Part shown: piece by piece, positions 25,245-37,142 of the stretch
Numbering within the stretch: the first letter of the stretch is position 1
Layout of the letters: each line of letters opens with the position of its first letter
DNA from: Nymphaea colorata
Taxonomy: Eukaryota; Streptophyta; Magnoliopsida; Nymphaeales; Nymphaeaceae
Direction: 5' to 3'
Length of the DNA stretch: 64,000 bases
Assembly (NCBI RefSeq): GCF_008831285.2
Contig: NC_045138.2
Span: 35,145,115 to 35,209,114, forward strand
Program-made: the position numbers and the translations under genes
Notes under the pieces: model-generated
Told to the model about the DNA's origin: nothing
What the model saw: only the letters and a program-made list of their open reading frames with translations
Database searches by the model: none

Positions 25245-25450
25245 CATGTCATTATCTCATACCTTTGCTGTTATCTCATATACATTCTCAGGTACTCCTA
25301 CCATTATATCATATTTATTATTTTATAATGATAGAGGTATGAGATAATGAGTATGAGATAACAACATATGTATGATAATGATATAGGTATGAGATAAAGA
25401 TGTATGCTAATGATAAGAGTATGAGATAATAACAGGCATATGAAATAATG
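25245..25450. repeat. AT-rich inverted and direct repeats of TATGAGATAA
   Basis: On the left the motif appears as TTATCTCATA (25252 and 25271 regions). After an AT-rich centre near 25320 it appears as TATGAGATAA at least four times up to about 25430. The arrangement can fold into a hairpin. It may be a decayed MITE or a replication-slippage product. Confidence 0.65.
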
Positions 25451-27103
25451 GCATAATTAAAAATATTAGTTGCACAAATGCAATGTTAAAACATTAAAGT
25501 AAATATGCATATTGGTAGTAGGGTCTACATCCGGTATATGCTTGTTATGTACAAGGAGCGGCATAGAACTTGTTCTTCATTCAATATGCACTCATTATTG
25601 AAGAAATGAACAATTAGGTTTCGGGCCTACCATCCTTAAACATTAGTTAGGGATACTTGATTCGATGTGGTTTTCTCTTATCAAAACTGGTTATATGCAC
25701 ACCAAGGACATGTAATGGCCAAAATCTTTTTTATAAATGAAAAAGAGAAATCTTGAAAAGGATACAAAGGAGATTGTAAAAAAGTAAAACGTCTAAAAAG
25801 CATATTCATGATAAAAAAAATTCCAAAATACCCAATCATTTCTCTTTTTGAAGGATTGCATATTTGTTACATGCACAAATTTATATGCTCAAGTAGATCT
25901 CCCATTGGGGGGAGATTGTAGAAGTGGGGGTGGGGCGCAGTGTTGGTGGTTTGTCTAACGCCATATTCCCCCCAGGTGACCATGTTGTGGCTAAAACACC
26001 TTATAGCGCTAATATCAACACATCTTTTTGAATGTTTATAGTGATGTCGAGGCCTCCACGGTAAGAAATCCAAACTCATGAATGGTGACTAATGTGGGCG
26101 GACTAAAGATCCTAACTTGGACATCAAACTTCTGACATGATCGTCTTCCCTGAAAAATAGAGATGTACTTTCCCTGACACGAGACACTGTCTTCTCACAA
26201 TTAAAAATTACTACTGTCATGTCTGTCAACGTTGGAACCGCAGATTCCTATTCACTTTCAAGTCCTTCATGATATTTTCTAGAAAAAATGCTCTGATCTT
26301 CCTTTTGCCTTTTTTCCCTCTCTCTCTTACCCCTCAAGATTAGGCAGGCTTGAATTTTGGTTATTCAACCCAAATTTTGTAGTTGTGCTTACATATGGGG
26401 GTTCTTCCTCTTGACTATCTATCTATAGAGTAAGAATTTCTGTTCATAAATCCGATAGACGAGTCTACAAGAACGGTGCAAAAATAACCTTATTTAAGCT
26501 CAGGCCTCATAGCCTCAACCATACATGTCTTTACAATAAAATTCACCGAACAAGATATGCCTATAATTGATTTAGTGGTTACAAACAATTTGTAATGAAC
26601 TAGCAGCTATTTTAAAACCATTAATATCAGATGAAGATTATGTTTTTTCGCATTATCTTGGGAGCAACCTTGACAGCCATAATTTAGTAGAAGAGAAATA
26701 ATGAAGATGGTAACAAAATCCAAGGTCCTTTTCTAACAAAAAGGAAAATATTTTGGAAAATGTCCCAGGTTGGCAAGATCTGAAGGATCAAGACTGTTGC
26801 TCAAAATGGAAGATTTTCACAAATAGAGCAATAAAGTTACATGATTGGCTAAATCTAGGAACGATAAATTTTCTGTTACAATACAAAAAGCAGTATGTAA
26901 ACATCTGTACGTAACTAAATCAAATTTTTGTATAAATCGTGCAGATAATCAAAACTCAGACAACTAAACCTTCAGCCTGTCTAAGCACTAGCAAACGTAG
27001 GATTTCCATATCTGAAATAGTTAAAAAAAGGTTTCTTGTCCCTTTCAGTATACCTTATTTAATTGGCATCAGGAGGTGTAAACAACGGACACATGCAATC
27101 CGA

Positions 27104-27571
27104 TGATGGAGATTTCTTCATGCATACACAAAAAAGAATATGCCTTGAAGCAAGATCTCGTTCATGCAACATCACTGAATCAAAACTTTAACTGTGGCAG
27201 AAGTGTACCTGAATCCATCTGAACAACCGAATGGTGAGATCGCAGCAAGATCTTCCAAGGTCTGTGCAGAGCACGTGTGGTTTCTCTCAGATGGGGAAGA
27301 GACAATCCTAGAAAGCAATGTTTCAACTCTCTTCTTCTCTCTGCATGACCCTATGAACCACTACCTTTTATATTATGAGCAATTTCAGATTCAACCCATC
27401 AAAGAATCTGTAATTGCATACAGGTATTTATACATTATAAAAATACCACATACCATATTAAATGACGTGATATCCCAAAACGCAATCACTTAATCGGATA
27501 TGTACATTAAGATAGCCATAATGTCTCAAATTCATCATTGACATATGTCGACCCACCAAATGATCCTTACA
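27104..27571 (-). repeat. 3' LTR of the copia element
   Basis: 468 bp, same length as the 5' LTR. In element orientation it starts TGTAAGGATCATTTGG and ends CTCCATCA. It is preceded in the element by the purine-rich CCAAGTGAGAGAT (plus 27572-27584), a plausible polypurine tract. Confidence 0.92.
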
Positions 27572-27967
27572 ATCTCTCACTTGGGTCAAATATGTCTTTA
27601 TATATTCAGACATTACATAAAACCTTAGGAGCTCATAACTGCTATCTTATTAAATGTAATTCTCACTAATCTCGTCCATGATCATATCAACACAAAACCA
27701 ATGCAGCTTTCGCTATATTAAAATTAGCTGAACTTTCAATTATCACAAATGTTGATATAATCAATGACATAAATTTGGTATGGACGTATAGCATGAAAAT
27801 TACATGTCATGTGATTACAACATATCTATTCTCAACTGGTCCTACTTTAAAACCTTATGGAGATCAAAAAACAGAAACACAGAATGAAACAAAAAAACTT
27901 TAAACTTTATTTTGCAGAAAACTGAATATGTGTCTATACATAAGAGCAAATAAAATACAAACTCTCA

Positions 27968-30900
27968 CTAAACCAGCACATCATCCAATGATAAAACCCC
28001 CATATGAACAACATGTTCGTGAAAGTCCTTAGGAGTTAAACCTTTAGTAAGTGGATCCACAATCATAGAGTTTATCCCAATAAGCTCGAAAGACACATGA
28101 CCATTCTGTATCCTCTCTTTAACAGCCAAGAACTTAATGTCGATGTGCTTTGACTTTGACAAACTGCTGTTGTTGTTAGAGTACATGACTGTTGAATTAT
28201 TATCAAACAATAACCATAGTGGTCTTTCTATACCATTCTTAATACGCAGCCCTATGACAAAATTTCGCAACCACAAAGCATGATTAGATGCCTCGTAAGA
28301 TGCTATGAATACTACTGCCATGGTTGAAGTAGCTACTAGTGTTTGTTTGACACTTTTCCATTAGATAGCTCCTCTAACCAATAGAAATACATAGCATTAA
28401 GTAGACTTTCTACTGTCATGGCACCCAGCAAAGTTAGAATCTGAATACCCAATGATTTCCAACTAGTCTGATTTCTTATATGTGAGCTTAAAATCTTTTG
28501 TTCTTTGTAAGTATCTCAATACTCTTTTGGCTGCTTTTCAATAATCCATACCATGATTACTTAACTATCTGCCTAACATTCAAACGATAAATTCAATATC
28601 CGGACGAGTGCAAACCTACGTATACATAAGGCTTCCCACAACAGATGAATAGGGAATCCTTTCCATTTCTTTATATTTGAGTTCACTTTTAGGGTACTGT
28701 TTAATACTAAACTTGTCTCCTTTAGCAACTGGAGTATTTCGTGGTTTGCAATCTTTCATGTCATATCGTTGGAGCACCTTATCATTGTAGGTCTTTTGTG
28801 ATAATCCAAGAATATCCTGAGAACAATCTTGAAATATCTGAATCTTTAATACAAAAGATCATCACCAAGATCCTTCATGTCAAACTTTGTTGACAAAAAT
28901 TTCTTAGTTTCATGCAATATACCCACATCATTACTTGCCAGTAGTATATCATCGACATATAAAACCAGAAAAATAAATTTACTTTCATTGAACTTTTGAT
29001 ATACACATTCATCAACCATATTAGTTTCAAAACCAAATGAAACTATAACTTGATGAAATTTGTAATATCACTGATGGAAAGCTTGCTTTAGTCCATGAAT
29101 GGATTTCTTGAGTTTGCAGACCATTTTCTTTGCATCTTCTAAAACAAAGTTTTCTGGTTGCACCATATATATCGTTTCATCATTGTGTCCATTTAAAAAC
29201 GTTGTCTTTACATCCATCTGATGCAGCTCTAAGTCAAAATAAGCCACAAGTGTCATAATGGTCATGAAAGAATCTTTTGACGAAACTGAAGAGAAAGTAT
29301 CTGTATAATCAATGTCTTCCTTTTGAGTAAAGCCCTTTGCGACAAGACGTGTCTTATACTTTTCGATGTTTCGTAATGAATCCATTTTGGTTTTAAATAT
29401 ATATTTACAACCAATGAGTTTCACATTTTCAGGCAAGGGAACAACGTCTCATACGTCATTATCCATCATGGACTTTATTTCCTCATTCATGGCATCTATC
29501 TACTTATGAGATTTAAAACTCTTTTTCGTTTGCTGGAGGTTAATAGGATCATCCTCCATGAAGCCTATATCAACATAATATTATTATAGATAGACAAAAT
29601 CATTTGAAATTATGTTTCTCCCCTCTCTAGTGGATCTCCTCATTGGCACCTCTACTTGATTTTCTTAAGATTGTTGAGTTTGTTTTTCAGTGGTTTGAAT
29701 ATGGAGACCATCATCATTGCCTTCTTCTGAATATGTTGATGGAACAATGGCAGGAATGAAGACCTGACTATTGCTTACAACATCTGTATGAGTAGACTCA
29801 GGTCCTTCTTCAAAGGCAATGCGTCTAACCTCATCACCTCTCATAAACTAAATATTCTCAAATAAGTGGGTATTTCCCGTTTCAAAAAAAGACTTTCTGG
29901 TTGCATTATAAAACTTATAACTCCTTAATGTTTGTTGGTTTTCCCTTTATACAATCAATGCAAGCATTAAAGTCTACACAATCAAGGGATTCAAGAATTC
30001 CATTCAACATAAGCCTTTTGATCCTCCTTTTAGAGATATGTCCTAAGCGTTTATGCCACAACATAGCAGAATTCTCATTTGTTAATTTTCTTTTAGTACC
30101 ACCAGACGTAACATATAAGGTTTCATGATATGAAACAACTGTATCAAGCAAATAGAAGTTATCGCTACCTGACAAATTAAATACTGGTTGTTTAGTGAGG
30201 AAATAAAAATCAAAGTATGTCTAAAAGACGGTACTACATAAGTTTCTGTCAAATTTAAATAACAACCAGTATTTAACAATAACCAAAAATCTGCTATGGT
30301 TTCATCCTTCACCTTTTTGTCATCGCCCACATAGATGAATCTTTCAGAATCATTTGGTGTTCGACAATTTAGGCAGCTATTTCTTTTCACGTCATGCGTA
30401 ATACTTGGTACAATCCTTTTTTATATGACCTTCACCCTTGCAAAAGAAGCAGCTTTATTTGCCTTTCTTATGTTTTTTCTGTTTCTTGATAGATGAATTG
30501 TCAACTGCAACATTCTTAATAGTCTTTCTTTTCTTACTTTTAAGCGTAGTAACCAAGTGAGCACTTTCTATCTTATCATGCTTCAATCTCTCCTTCTCTT
30601 ATATACAGTGCGAAATGAGCTCATTAACAATCTATTTCTCCTTCTGACAATTGTAACTAATTTTAAACTGTCTATATTGTGGTGGAAGAGAAAGGAGAAC
30701 CATATGCACTATAAAGTCTTTAGGTAATTTCAGACCTAGTGCCTGTAGTTTTCAAGAAAGATGAGACATTTCCATAATGTGCTTTTGTATGTTCCCCTTG
30801 CCTTTATATTTCAGTGTGACAAGTTTACTAAAAAAAGTACTTGTTTCAGCCTTTTCATTTTTAGCAAAATGCTTTTCAATTTCTTCGAGGATTTCAGTAA

Positions 30901-31201
30901 TTGAACCCCTAAAGTTTTCTGGGATTGATTTCTTCATGATCATTAGACACATGCGGTTTGAACGATCCCACCTTCCAAAGTTCCACTTATCCTCATAGGA
31001 ACTTTCATCTGATAACTCAGGTGGGGACGACTCCCTAAATGCAAGGTCTAAATCCATGCAACCCATAACAATAATAACAGTTTCTTTCCAATCCTTAAAA
31101 TTCGAACCATTTAAATCAGGAATAGTATTCAAATTTACAGATATCATGGAAGCAGAACTCACTGTACAAAGAACAAAAATAGCAAATATGCTCACAATCA
31201 A
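27968..31201 (-). pseudogene. Copia gag-pol, decayed
   Basis: Minus-strand pieces in order: gag (30752-31201, NLNTIPDLNGSNFKDWKETV, the UBN2-type gag head); a zinc knuckle CFFCKGEGHIKKDC at 30410-30451; a protease remnant (30082-30390) without a visible D-S/T-G motif; GAG-pre-integrase (29915-30175, MLWHKRLGHISKRRIKRL); reverse transcriptase (29068-29436, then YVDD near 28960 in a separate frame after a TGA that replaces a Trp codon); RNase H (27968-28321, SKHIDIK and VDPLTKGL). The sequence jumps at about 29915 from KGKPTNIKEL straight to the post-integrase FYNATRKSFFETGN in another frame, so the catalytic integrase core is gone. No functional polyprotein is possible. Confidence 0.9.
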
Positions 31202-31789
31202 TACATGTACATGAATGAAATAACAAATATAAATGAATTTAAATACAATGGTCTAAATCTCATCACAAGGTACCAGTGCAACATTAATATCCAATCTTTG
31301 GATTGAAATATTAACTGCAAGTGGTATTCTTGGTCAACAATGAATATAGATAATTAGTCCTATCAAATAACGAGTCCATTTTTTGATTGACTCGCTATTT
31401 ACATGGAAACCTGAAAATTATCACATATTCATTGCCATGTATACTTAAACTTAACTAAGCAACAATCCTCCTTTGGGTTGATCATCACCCGCATGGATTA
31501 AGTATACTATCATCTAATCTTCGAAACAGACAAATTCCTACAACAGAGGTCACTTTGACGTCATAAAGTATAAATCTACTCATTTTGAACAATAGACCTG
31601 ACCAAAGATCAAATTCATAGTCTAAATATTCATCTAAGATACACCCACAATTTTAATAACATACAAAACATGATACATATATTAAAATTTACACATAAAA
31701 TTGCATTATATTGAATCCAAAAGTAAATGATTCAATGAAATAGGTCCAAAAGAGTTCAAGATTGCATAAACTGATACCATGATTGTGCT

Positions 31790-32190
31790 TAAGTGGGTCA
31801 AGAACCACTGAATCGGCCTTAAAATCGCTTGTATCGTTCTTAAACCGCAACTAAAACACCCACATGGCCCTAAATAGGGCTGAACCGGTTTAAAAATTGG
31901 ATGAACCAGTTAAAAAATAGACCAAATCGGTTTCAAAACCCACTAAACAAGTTGAAAAATGGCTAAAATCGGTACCAAAACTGAATGAACCAGCCCGAAA
32001 AAGCTCTGAATCAGTTTCAAAATCAACTGAACCGATCTGAAAAGGGTCTGAATCGGTAAGAACCGTTTTAAAATTGAACTGAATAGGCTCAGAAAAGCAC
32101 GAACCGGTTCTGAATTGAATTGAATCGGTCTTAAACCGAATGAACCGGTTCGATTCTCTTCAGAACCGGTTTGACAAAAAAACAGTATTT
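31790..32190. repeat. AACCGGTT/AATCGGTT motif cluster in copia leader
   Basis: More than a dozen GAACCGGTT, GAATCGGTT and GAACCAGTT variants at irregular spacing of about 20-40 bp. The core is self-complementary, so the array is a chain of short potential hairpins in the untranslated leader of the copia element. Confidence 0.7.
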
Positions 32191-32204
32191 TTTCAAAATT
32201 TAAA

Positions 32205-32490
32205 CCGTATGGATACAGGTCGGGCCCGACATGACCCGACCCGGATCTGGAATTCTTAACGCAAGTGGTAGGGGTAAATTTTTTAAAAAAAAATTAGTAT
32301 GGATCCGGGTCGGGTGTGATATGATCCGACCCGAGTCCGACCGCTTACTTATGGATCCGGGTCGGGTCGGGTCTGTCATGACCCGACCCGGGTCCGACCG
32401 CTACCGCGCGAGCAGTTTCACCGATCGCTTTTATTTATGATTCATATGGATCCGGGTCGAGACCCGGGTCCGATCGATACCACGTGAGCT
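32205..32490. repeat. Four-unit TATGGATCCGGGTCGGGT palindromic array
   Basis: Units start near 32208, 32298, 32350 and 32446. Each pairs a GGATCCGGGTCGGGT-type arm with a downstream ACCCGACCCGGGTCCGA-type arm, so each unit is nearly palindromic. It lies between the PBS and gag of the copia element and is much richer in GC than the surrounding element. Confidence 0.75.
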
Positions 32491-33190
32491 GTTTTCGGCA
32501 GCGGAATCGCTGCTCGATCTGCCAAACACTAAATGGCAGATCGAGCGGCGAAAAGGAAACCCTCCGGCAGGCCTCCCAACTGTGTGGGTGGGTGCCGGGG
32601 GGTCGCACGGCACCGTCTGGCAACATCGAAATCGCCGAATGTGCAGATGCGAAAATGGGCACTTGAGAGAGACGAAGCCCTTTGTCCTGCTCCTTCAAAA
32701 ATCGAAGGCTACCAGGATCTGCGGTCGCCTCCCGCCCTTCCTGCCATAACGGCCTGCCGTCGCCCCTCCCTCTTGGTCCTTCTGCGGCTGCAACAAAGGT
32801 GAGGAAGAACGGCCAGCCATCGGCTGCCTCCCCTCCTTCCTCTTCTTCTTTTAGGGTTGCAACAGAAGCCCAACGGCTTCCATTGCATCGCCCCTTCCTC
32901 TGCACGCCTCATGGTGGGTGCCAGCGGGTCATCTCACAACGGCCGGTCGTCCTCCGCCAGGACGGTGGAAGCCGGCAGTCGCCCACATGGCTTTCCTTCC
33001 TACCTCACGGTCTTATCAACGGTGACTTCCACTGTTTCCTCAGCAACCCAAGAAACAACATGAGGGGTAGAGGGCGTGCAGTAGAAAATGGGAAAGGGCG
33101 CGGCCCGACGAGAGAGTAAACACACAAATTCATCCAAAAATTGTGCGGATGCAACAATAATTAACCCAAATATTCAATGATTCAACAATG
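32490..33190 (-). other. GC-rich leader segment of copia element, no assigned function
   Basis: Between PBS and repeat arrays lies about 700 bp of GC-rich DNA open in several frames on both strands (up to 156 codons minus, 145 plus). No frame has a family I recognise. It may be untranslated leader or DNA acquired by the retrotransposon; base composition unlike the AT-rich gag-pol is the main oddity. Confidence 0.45.
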
Positions 33191-33194
33191 AACC

Positions 33195-33208
33195 TTGCTC
33201 TGATACCA
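33195..33208 (-). promoter_or_regulatory. Copia primer binding site (initiator-Met tRNA)
   Basis: The plus strand reads TTGCTCTGATACCAAT; in element orientation this is TGGTATCAGAGC, complementary to the 3' end of plant initiator methionine tRNA, two bases after the 5' LTR ends in CCACCA. Confidence 0.9.
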
Positions 33209-33210
33209 AT

Positions 33211-33678
33211 TGGTGGAGATTTCCTCATGCATACACAAAAACAAATATGCCCTGAAGCAGTATCTTGTTCATGCTAAATCACTGAATCAAAAGTTTAACT
33301 GTAGCGGAAGTGTGCCTGAATCCATCTGAACAACCGGATGGTGAGATTACAGTAGGATTTTTCAGGGTCTGTGCGGAGCACGTGCGGTTTCTCTCAGATG
33401 GGGAAGAGACAACTTTAGAAAGCGATGTTTCAACTCTCTTCTTCTCTCTGCACGTCCCCAGGGACCACTACCTTTTATATTATGACCAATTTCGGATTCA
33501 ACCCATCAAAGAATCCGTAATTGCATATAGGTATCTATACATTATAAAAATACTTCATACCATATTAAATGACGTGATATCCCAAAATGCAATCACTTAA
33601 TTGGATATGTACATTAAGATAGTCATAATGTCTGAAATTCCTCATTGACATATGCCGACCCACCAAATGATCCTTACA
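33211..33678 (-). repeat. 5' LTR of the copia element
   Basis: 468 bp; begins TGTAAGGATCATTTGG and ends CTCCACCA in element orientation. Followed outside by TCCGA, identical to the flank of the other LTR. Confidence 0.92.
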
Positions 33679-33683
33679 TCCGA

Positions 33684-36600
33684 AGCATCCAATGCAGGGA
33701 AGGATCCTTCATTTCTTGATTCATACAGCCTCATTTACAAGTTCAAAAAGTTCAGTATCCTAGCTCACAAGTTTTCGTTGAATTATCCTTGAAATATTCT
33801 CTTTTCTAAAACAACTTAGCCCTCGCATGTAAGATTTTTGGTTCGTGTAAGATGAAAAGTTAGTCACTTCCAATTACTAAATAATAGTTCAAACCCCACC
33901 GAAAGATAGGGCACTTCCCGAAGTATAGGAACTTTTATACCAAAAAACAGGTTTCTCCAATTATAGCCCCTCTTGGAAGTGAAATGTATCTCTCTCCACC
34001 ATTTCCCTATTGTAGAGTATGAGACAAATTATGCATTTTGGTTAGGGTCGTATTCTATAGTTTTGATCCTATCATGTATGTCTTTTTCATTCTCTCAAGT
34101 GATCACCCCATGTAATGATATGAAAGGAGACCTAGGTCTGGTTTGGAAGCTCGATGTAAATATATTTTTTTTTTCAATGAGCAAGAATATAGTCTGGTAA
34201 TTAATGGAAAATAAGCGTAGGAATTTTAGGTTGCATCTGTGGTCATGAAGCCAACTTAATTGTGCACTCATGGGTCTGATTACAAAGGGGCCGAGTCTAG
34301 CAAAACGCTTTACATCTTTTGGTCGTAAATGATCCAAATCCGACCCAACATCAAGCACATTTACTTGTTATGGGTTCTACCCATTGGAAACCCTAGTCAA
34401 TGGCACTGGCCTGGTGAGTGATTCCCCTCTCTTTCTTCCTCCCCCCACCCCTCCTTTTCAACTGAGAAAAGTGTGTTTGGTTTAATTTCAGGAATTAGGG
34501 GTGCCGGCGGCTGCACTTGTTACCTACTACTAAAGCCGAGGAAGAAGGTACACACAAGGAATTATTAATTCTGGGTACCAAATTTTTAATTGCTCGCTGG
34601 AGTTTTGGGTTTATGTAAGAAGATTGCAATTATGGATTTAAAAAGAATCCAATGGTAACATCTTTTTAATTCTCCCTTCATTAAACAAGACATTATTAAT
34701 TCTGGAATCTAAATTTCTAGTTATGAAAGGCACGTAAGCAAACTAGAGTTGGAATGAAACTCGTTCGAGTATGATGTGGGACAAACTATCAAACAAATTG
34801 CAAACAGATCTGCAATTGCGAGGAGGTGGCACTTGCCGGCAACCGTAAAATTTGTGTACTTAAAAGAGATGCAAATTCCAGAAGCTTAATTTAATTAGTC
34901 AACGCAACGGCGGGGAGATGGAAGAGTAAATGACCTAAATATTCGGGCGCTTCTCTGGTGTGGTGGGCGTGCTCGGCGTGGTTGACAAAGAGCAGGAGGA
35001 CGCATGCTTTACCAACTCAGCCGTGACGTTCAGGTGAAAGCACCTAGCTATTGCGGTAGGCAATGGCTTACAACGTCGAATCAGATTTGATGCCTGAAAT
35101 TGGCATCTATTTGAGATTAGAAGAAGGGAAAGAATGTTATTCGGGCAAGCTGGATGTCCCGTGCTGCCCACGCAAGCGGTCCTTAGGTAATAGAAGCTTT
35201 TCTTTTTAGGAAATTTAATGCTGAGTGATTATTTAATGGGAGTTATGAAGTCTATATGATGCTGCACATATTCGTCATCACTGACATCTTGCGGTTTTGT
35301 TTAAAATTCGTCGTTTCGTTATTTTATTGTGAAGCTCACCATGTTACATAATGCCCAATATAGATTTATATTATTTCACAAAAACTTGTACGCCATTCAC
35401 TTTTCTTGTTCGAAAGTCTTGATATTATTCTCGGTAGGAAAGATACTTTCCACTCACCATTACATGTTAACCTCAAAATGATTTGAAATACTCACAGAAA
35501 CGGCAGCAAATAGACTTCAAATGCCGAGCTCAAGAAACAAGAGTAGGGAGGAAATTGTCAATATTCATAAGGAAAAAGTGAATGTATCATTGATTTGTAG
35601 TTTGTACAATCACAAACAGGCAAGCTTCTTCTTACGAAGTAGAAAATGGAATAGAGGATCCTTTGTTGAAAATTAAATTTACAGTGTTGCTGGAATCCTC
35701 TTGGAGGGAAGAGGTAGGGCGAAGAAGGTTCGTGCGTGAAAGTCCAGGCCTCATATCAAAAGATAGGGATGGGCGGAGCGGAACACACAAGTCGTAAAAC
35801 TAAAAAACCACGCGATGTGTTTTTGCCTTTTCCCTTTCCATTTTGGGTGGAAGATTACGGGCACGGCGGGCAGGGGCTGAGGAAACAGCCGGCACGCGAC
35901 CCTCCTAGTGGAGATGCTGTTCGGCCGGCCCCTCCCTCTGCTGTAATGTCAAAGCTTTTGATTTCCAAGCAAGAAGTGAGAAAGGGACACTTCCTTCCTC
36001 CAATCACGTAACCCTCGGTTCCACACCAGCCCTGTCAGTGTCAGCCATAACTATTTGTTTCTCAAAACTAGTTTCGTTGTGTTTTTTATACCAAAATTGG
36101 CATGCTTTTGTTCCAAAGAACATGTATGTATAATTCTCTTCGGTGTTTGATTGTTGAATTTAAGAGGAACACTACATTCGCAACACACTTGCCAAAATAC
36201 ACATATAATGCTTTTGGAACATGACACAGCATTACTTTACTTTTCTTTTCTTGTCCAAGTTGGCACACCAATCTAGAATGTCCAGATCCCTGGATATGAA
36301 TTAGGGGAAACAACTTTTTTGGTGGGTCTCATCCAAAACGCCTTAGGAATTAGTTCAGTCCATGCATTTTGATGCCTTAATTTTGTTTTCTTCTTTAATT
36401 CTTAGTGTGCGAGGGCATCGTTTCAGAAACGATCAAACGTCCATTTATTAATAAATATTCTACTCGGGCTTGATCCACAGAAATTAAGTTGAAGCAAAGG
36501 ACAACCCCAAACTATGTGCGCAAGGAAGAAAATCTATCCCCTCGTTTTGCTACTAGGTTTCATCCCAGCACACCAAGTTAAAGAGCGTCAGAAAACGTCC

Positions 36601-36900
36601 TTAGCGTGTGCTCTGTCTACTAACACTTCCTTTCAAGGCCCTTTCACCTCTTCTTACGCCAACTCCTAAACAATAGTTACAGCAGAGCAGCCAGCTACCT
36701 GAGAGAAGTGGAGAGACCATGCAATAGATTGATTATTTGGATACGAAAGGACCTTCCCTTGCCCCTTCCTCCTTGACAACGCACTTGTTATGTGTGCTCA
36801 ACAAGTTGTTGACGTGGGCAAGTCATACCACCCCGCCGCGTCTGCTGTTTCCTAAACCTGGAAAAAGGAAGTCGTCAGCACGTCTTTCTAGCCTTCTGCC
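33684..36900. other. Intergenic, no gene recognised
   Basis: AT-rich with no frame that I can assign. The last few hundred bases are probably the upstream region of the pyruvate kinase gene. Confidence 0.5.
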
Positions 36901-36937
36901 CACCGTCTGTACCAATCCGCTGTCAAATAATTTTGCT

Positions 36938-36946
36938 TTATAAACC
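36938..36946 (+). promoter_or_regulatory. Putative TATA box of pyruvate kinase
   Basis: TTTATAAAC about 205 bp before the start codon, followed by CCCCTCCTCCTCTCCC, a pyrimidine-rich stretch typical of plant transcription start regions. Confidence 0.5.
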
Positions 36947-37142
36947 CCTCCTCCTCTCCCACCACCCTTCCTTTCCTTGTTGTGAAAAGGTGGTGGCCCT
37001 CGGCTTTCACCATCGCCCCCACCCTCCTCTCTCCTTCCCTGTTCAAAATCTCCCTTCCTTTCCCATACCCCTGCTCTAGTGCTCTTCCTCTTTCTCCTCC
37101 TTTTTTGACACCATCCTCTTCTCCACCACGCGGGAGCTCCTT

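Larger units (their letters stand above)
24130..27098. other. Intergenic, AT-rich, no gene recognised
   Basis: No frame resembles a known protein. Contains a two-copy tandem duplication and an AT-rich inverted-repeat cluster listed separately. The rest is featureless to me. Confidence 0.5.
27104..33678 (-). mobile_element. Ty1/copia LTR retrotransposon, integrase core deleted
   Basis: A 6.6 kb element on the minus strand has two 468 bp LTRs (27104-27571 and 33211-33678), both with TG...CA ends in element orientation, flanked by the perfect 5 bp duplication TCCGA (27099-27103 and 33679-33683). A primer binding site for initiator-Met tRNA lies next to the 5' LTR. Internal domain order is gag, zinc knuckle, protease remnant, GAG-pre-integrase, reverse transcriptase, RNase H, the copia order. 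The LTRs differ at roughly one site in ten over the part I compared, so the insertion is old. Many stops and frameshifts and a missing integrase core make it non-autonomous. Confidence 0.92.

Noticed and set aside
34398..34535. Mini-gene suggestion: ATGGCACTGGCCTG with GTGAGT donor and a downstream short frame
   Set aside because: Proper splicing to the nearest acceptor leads to an immediate stop; no protein family supports it.
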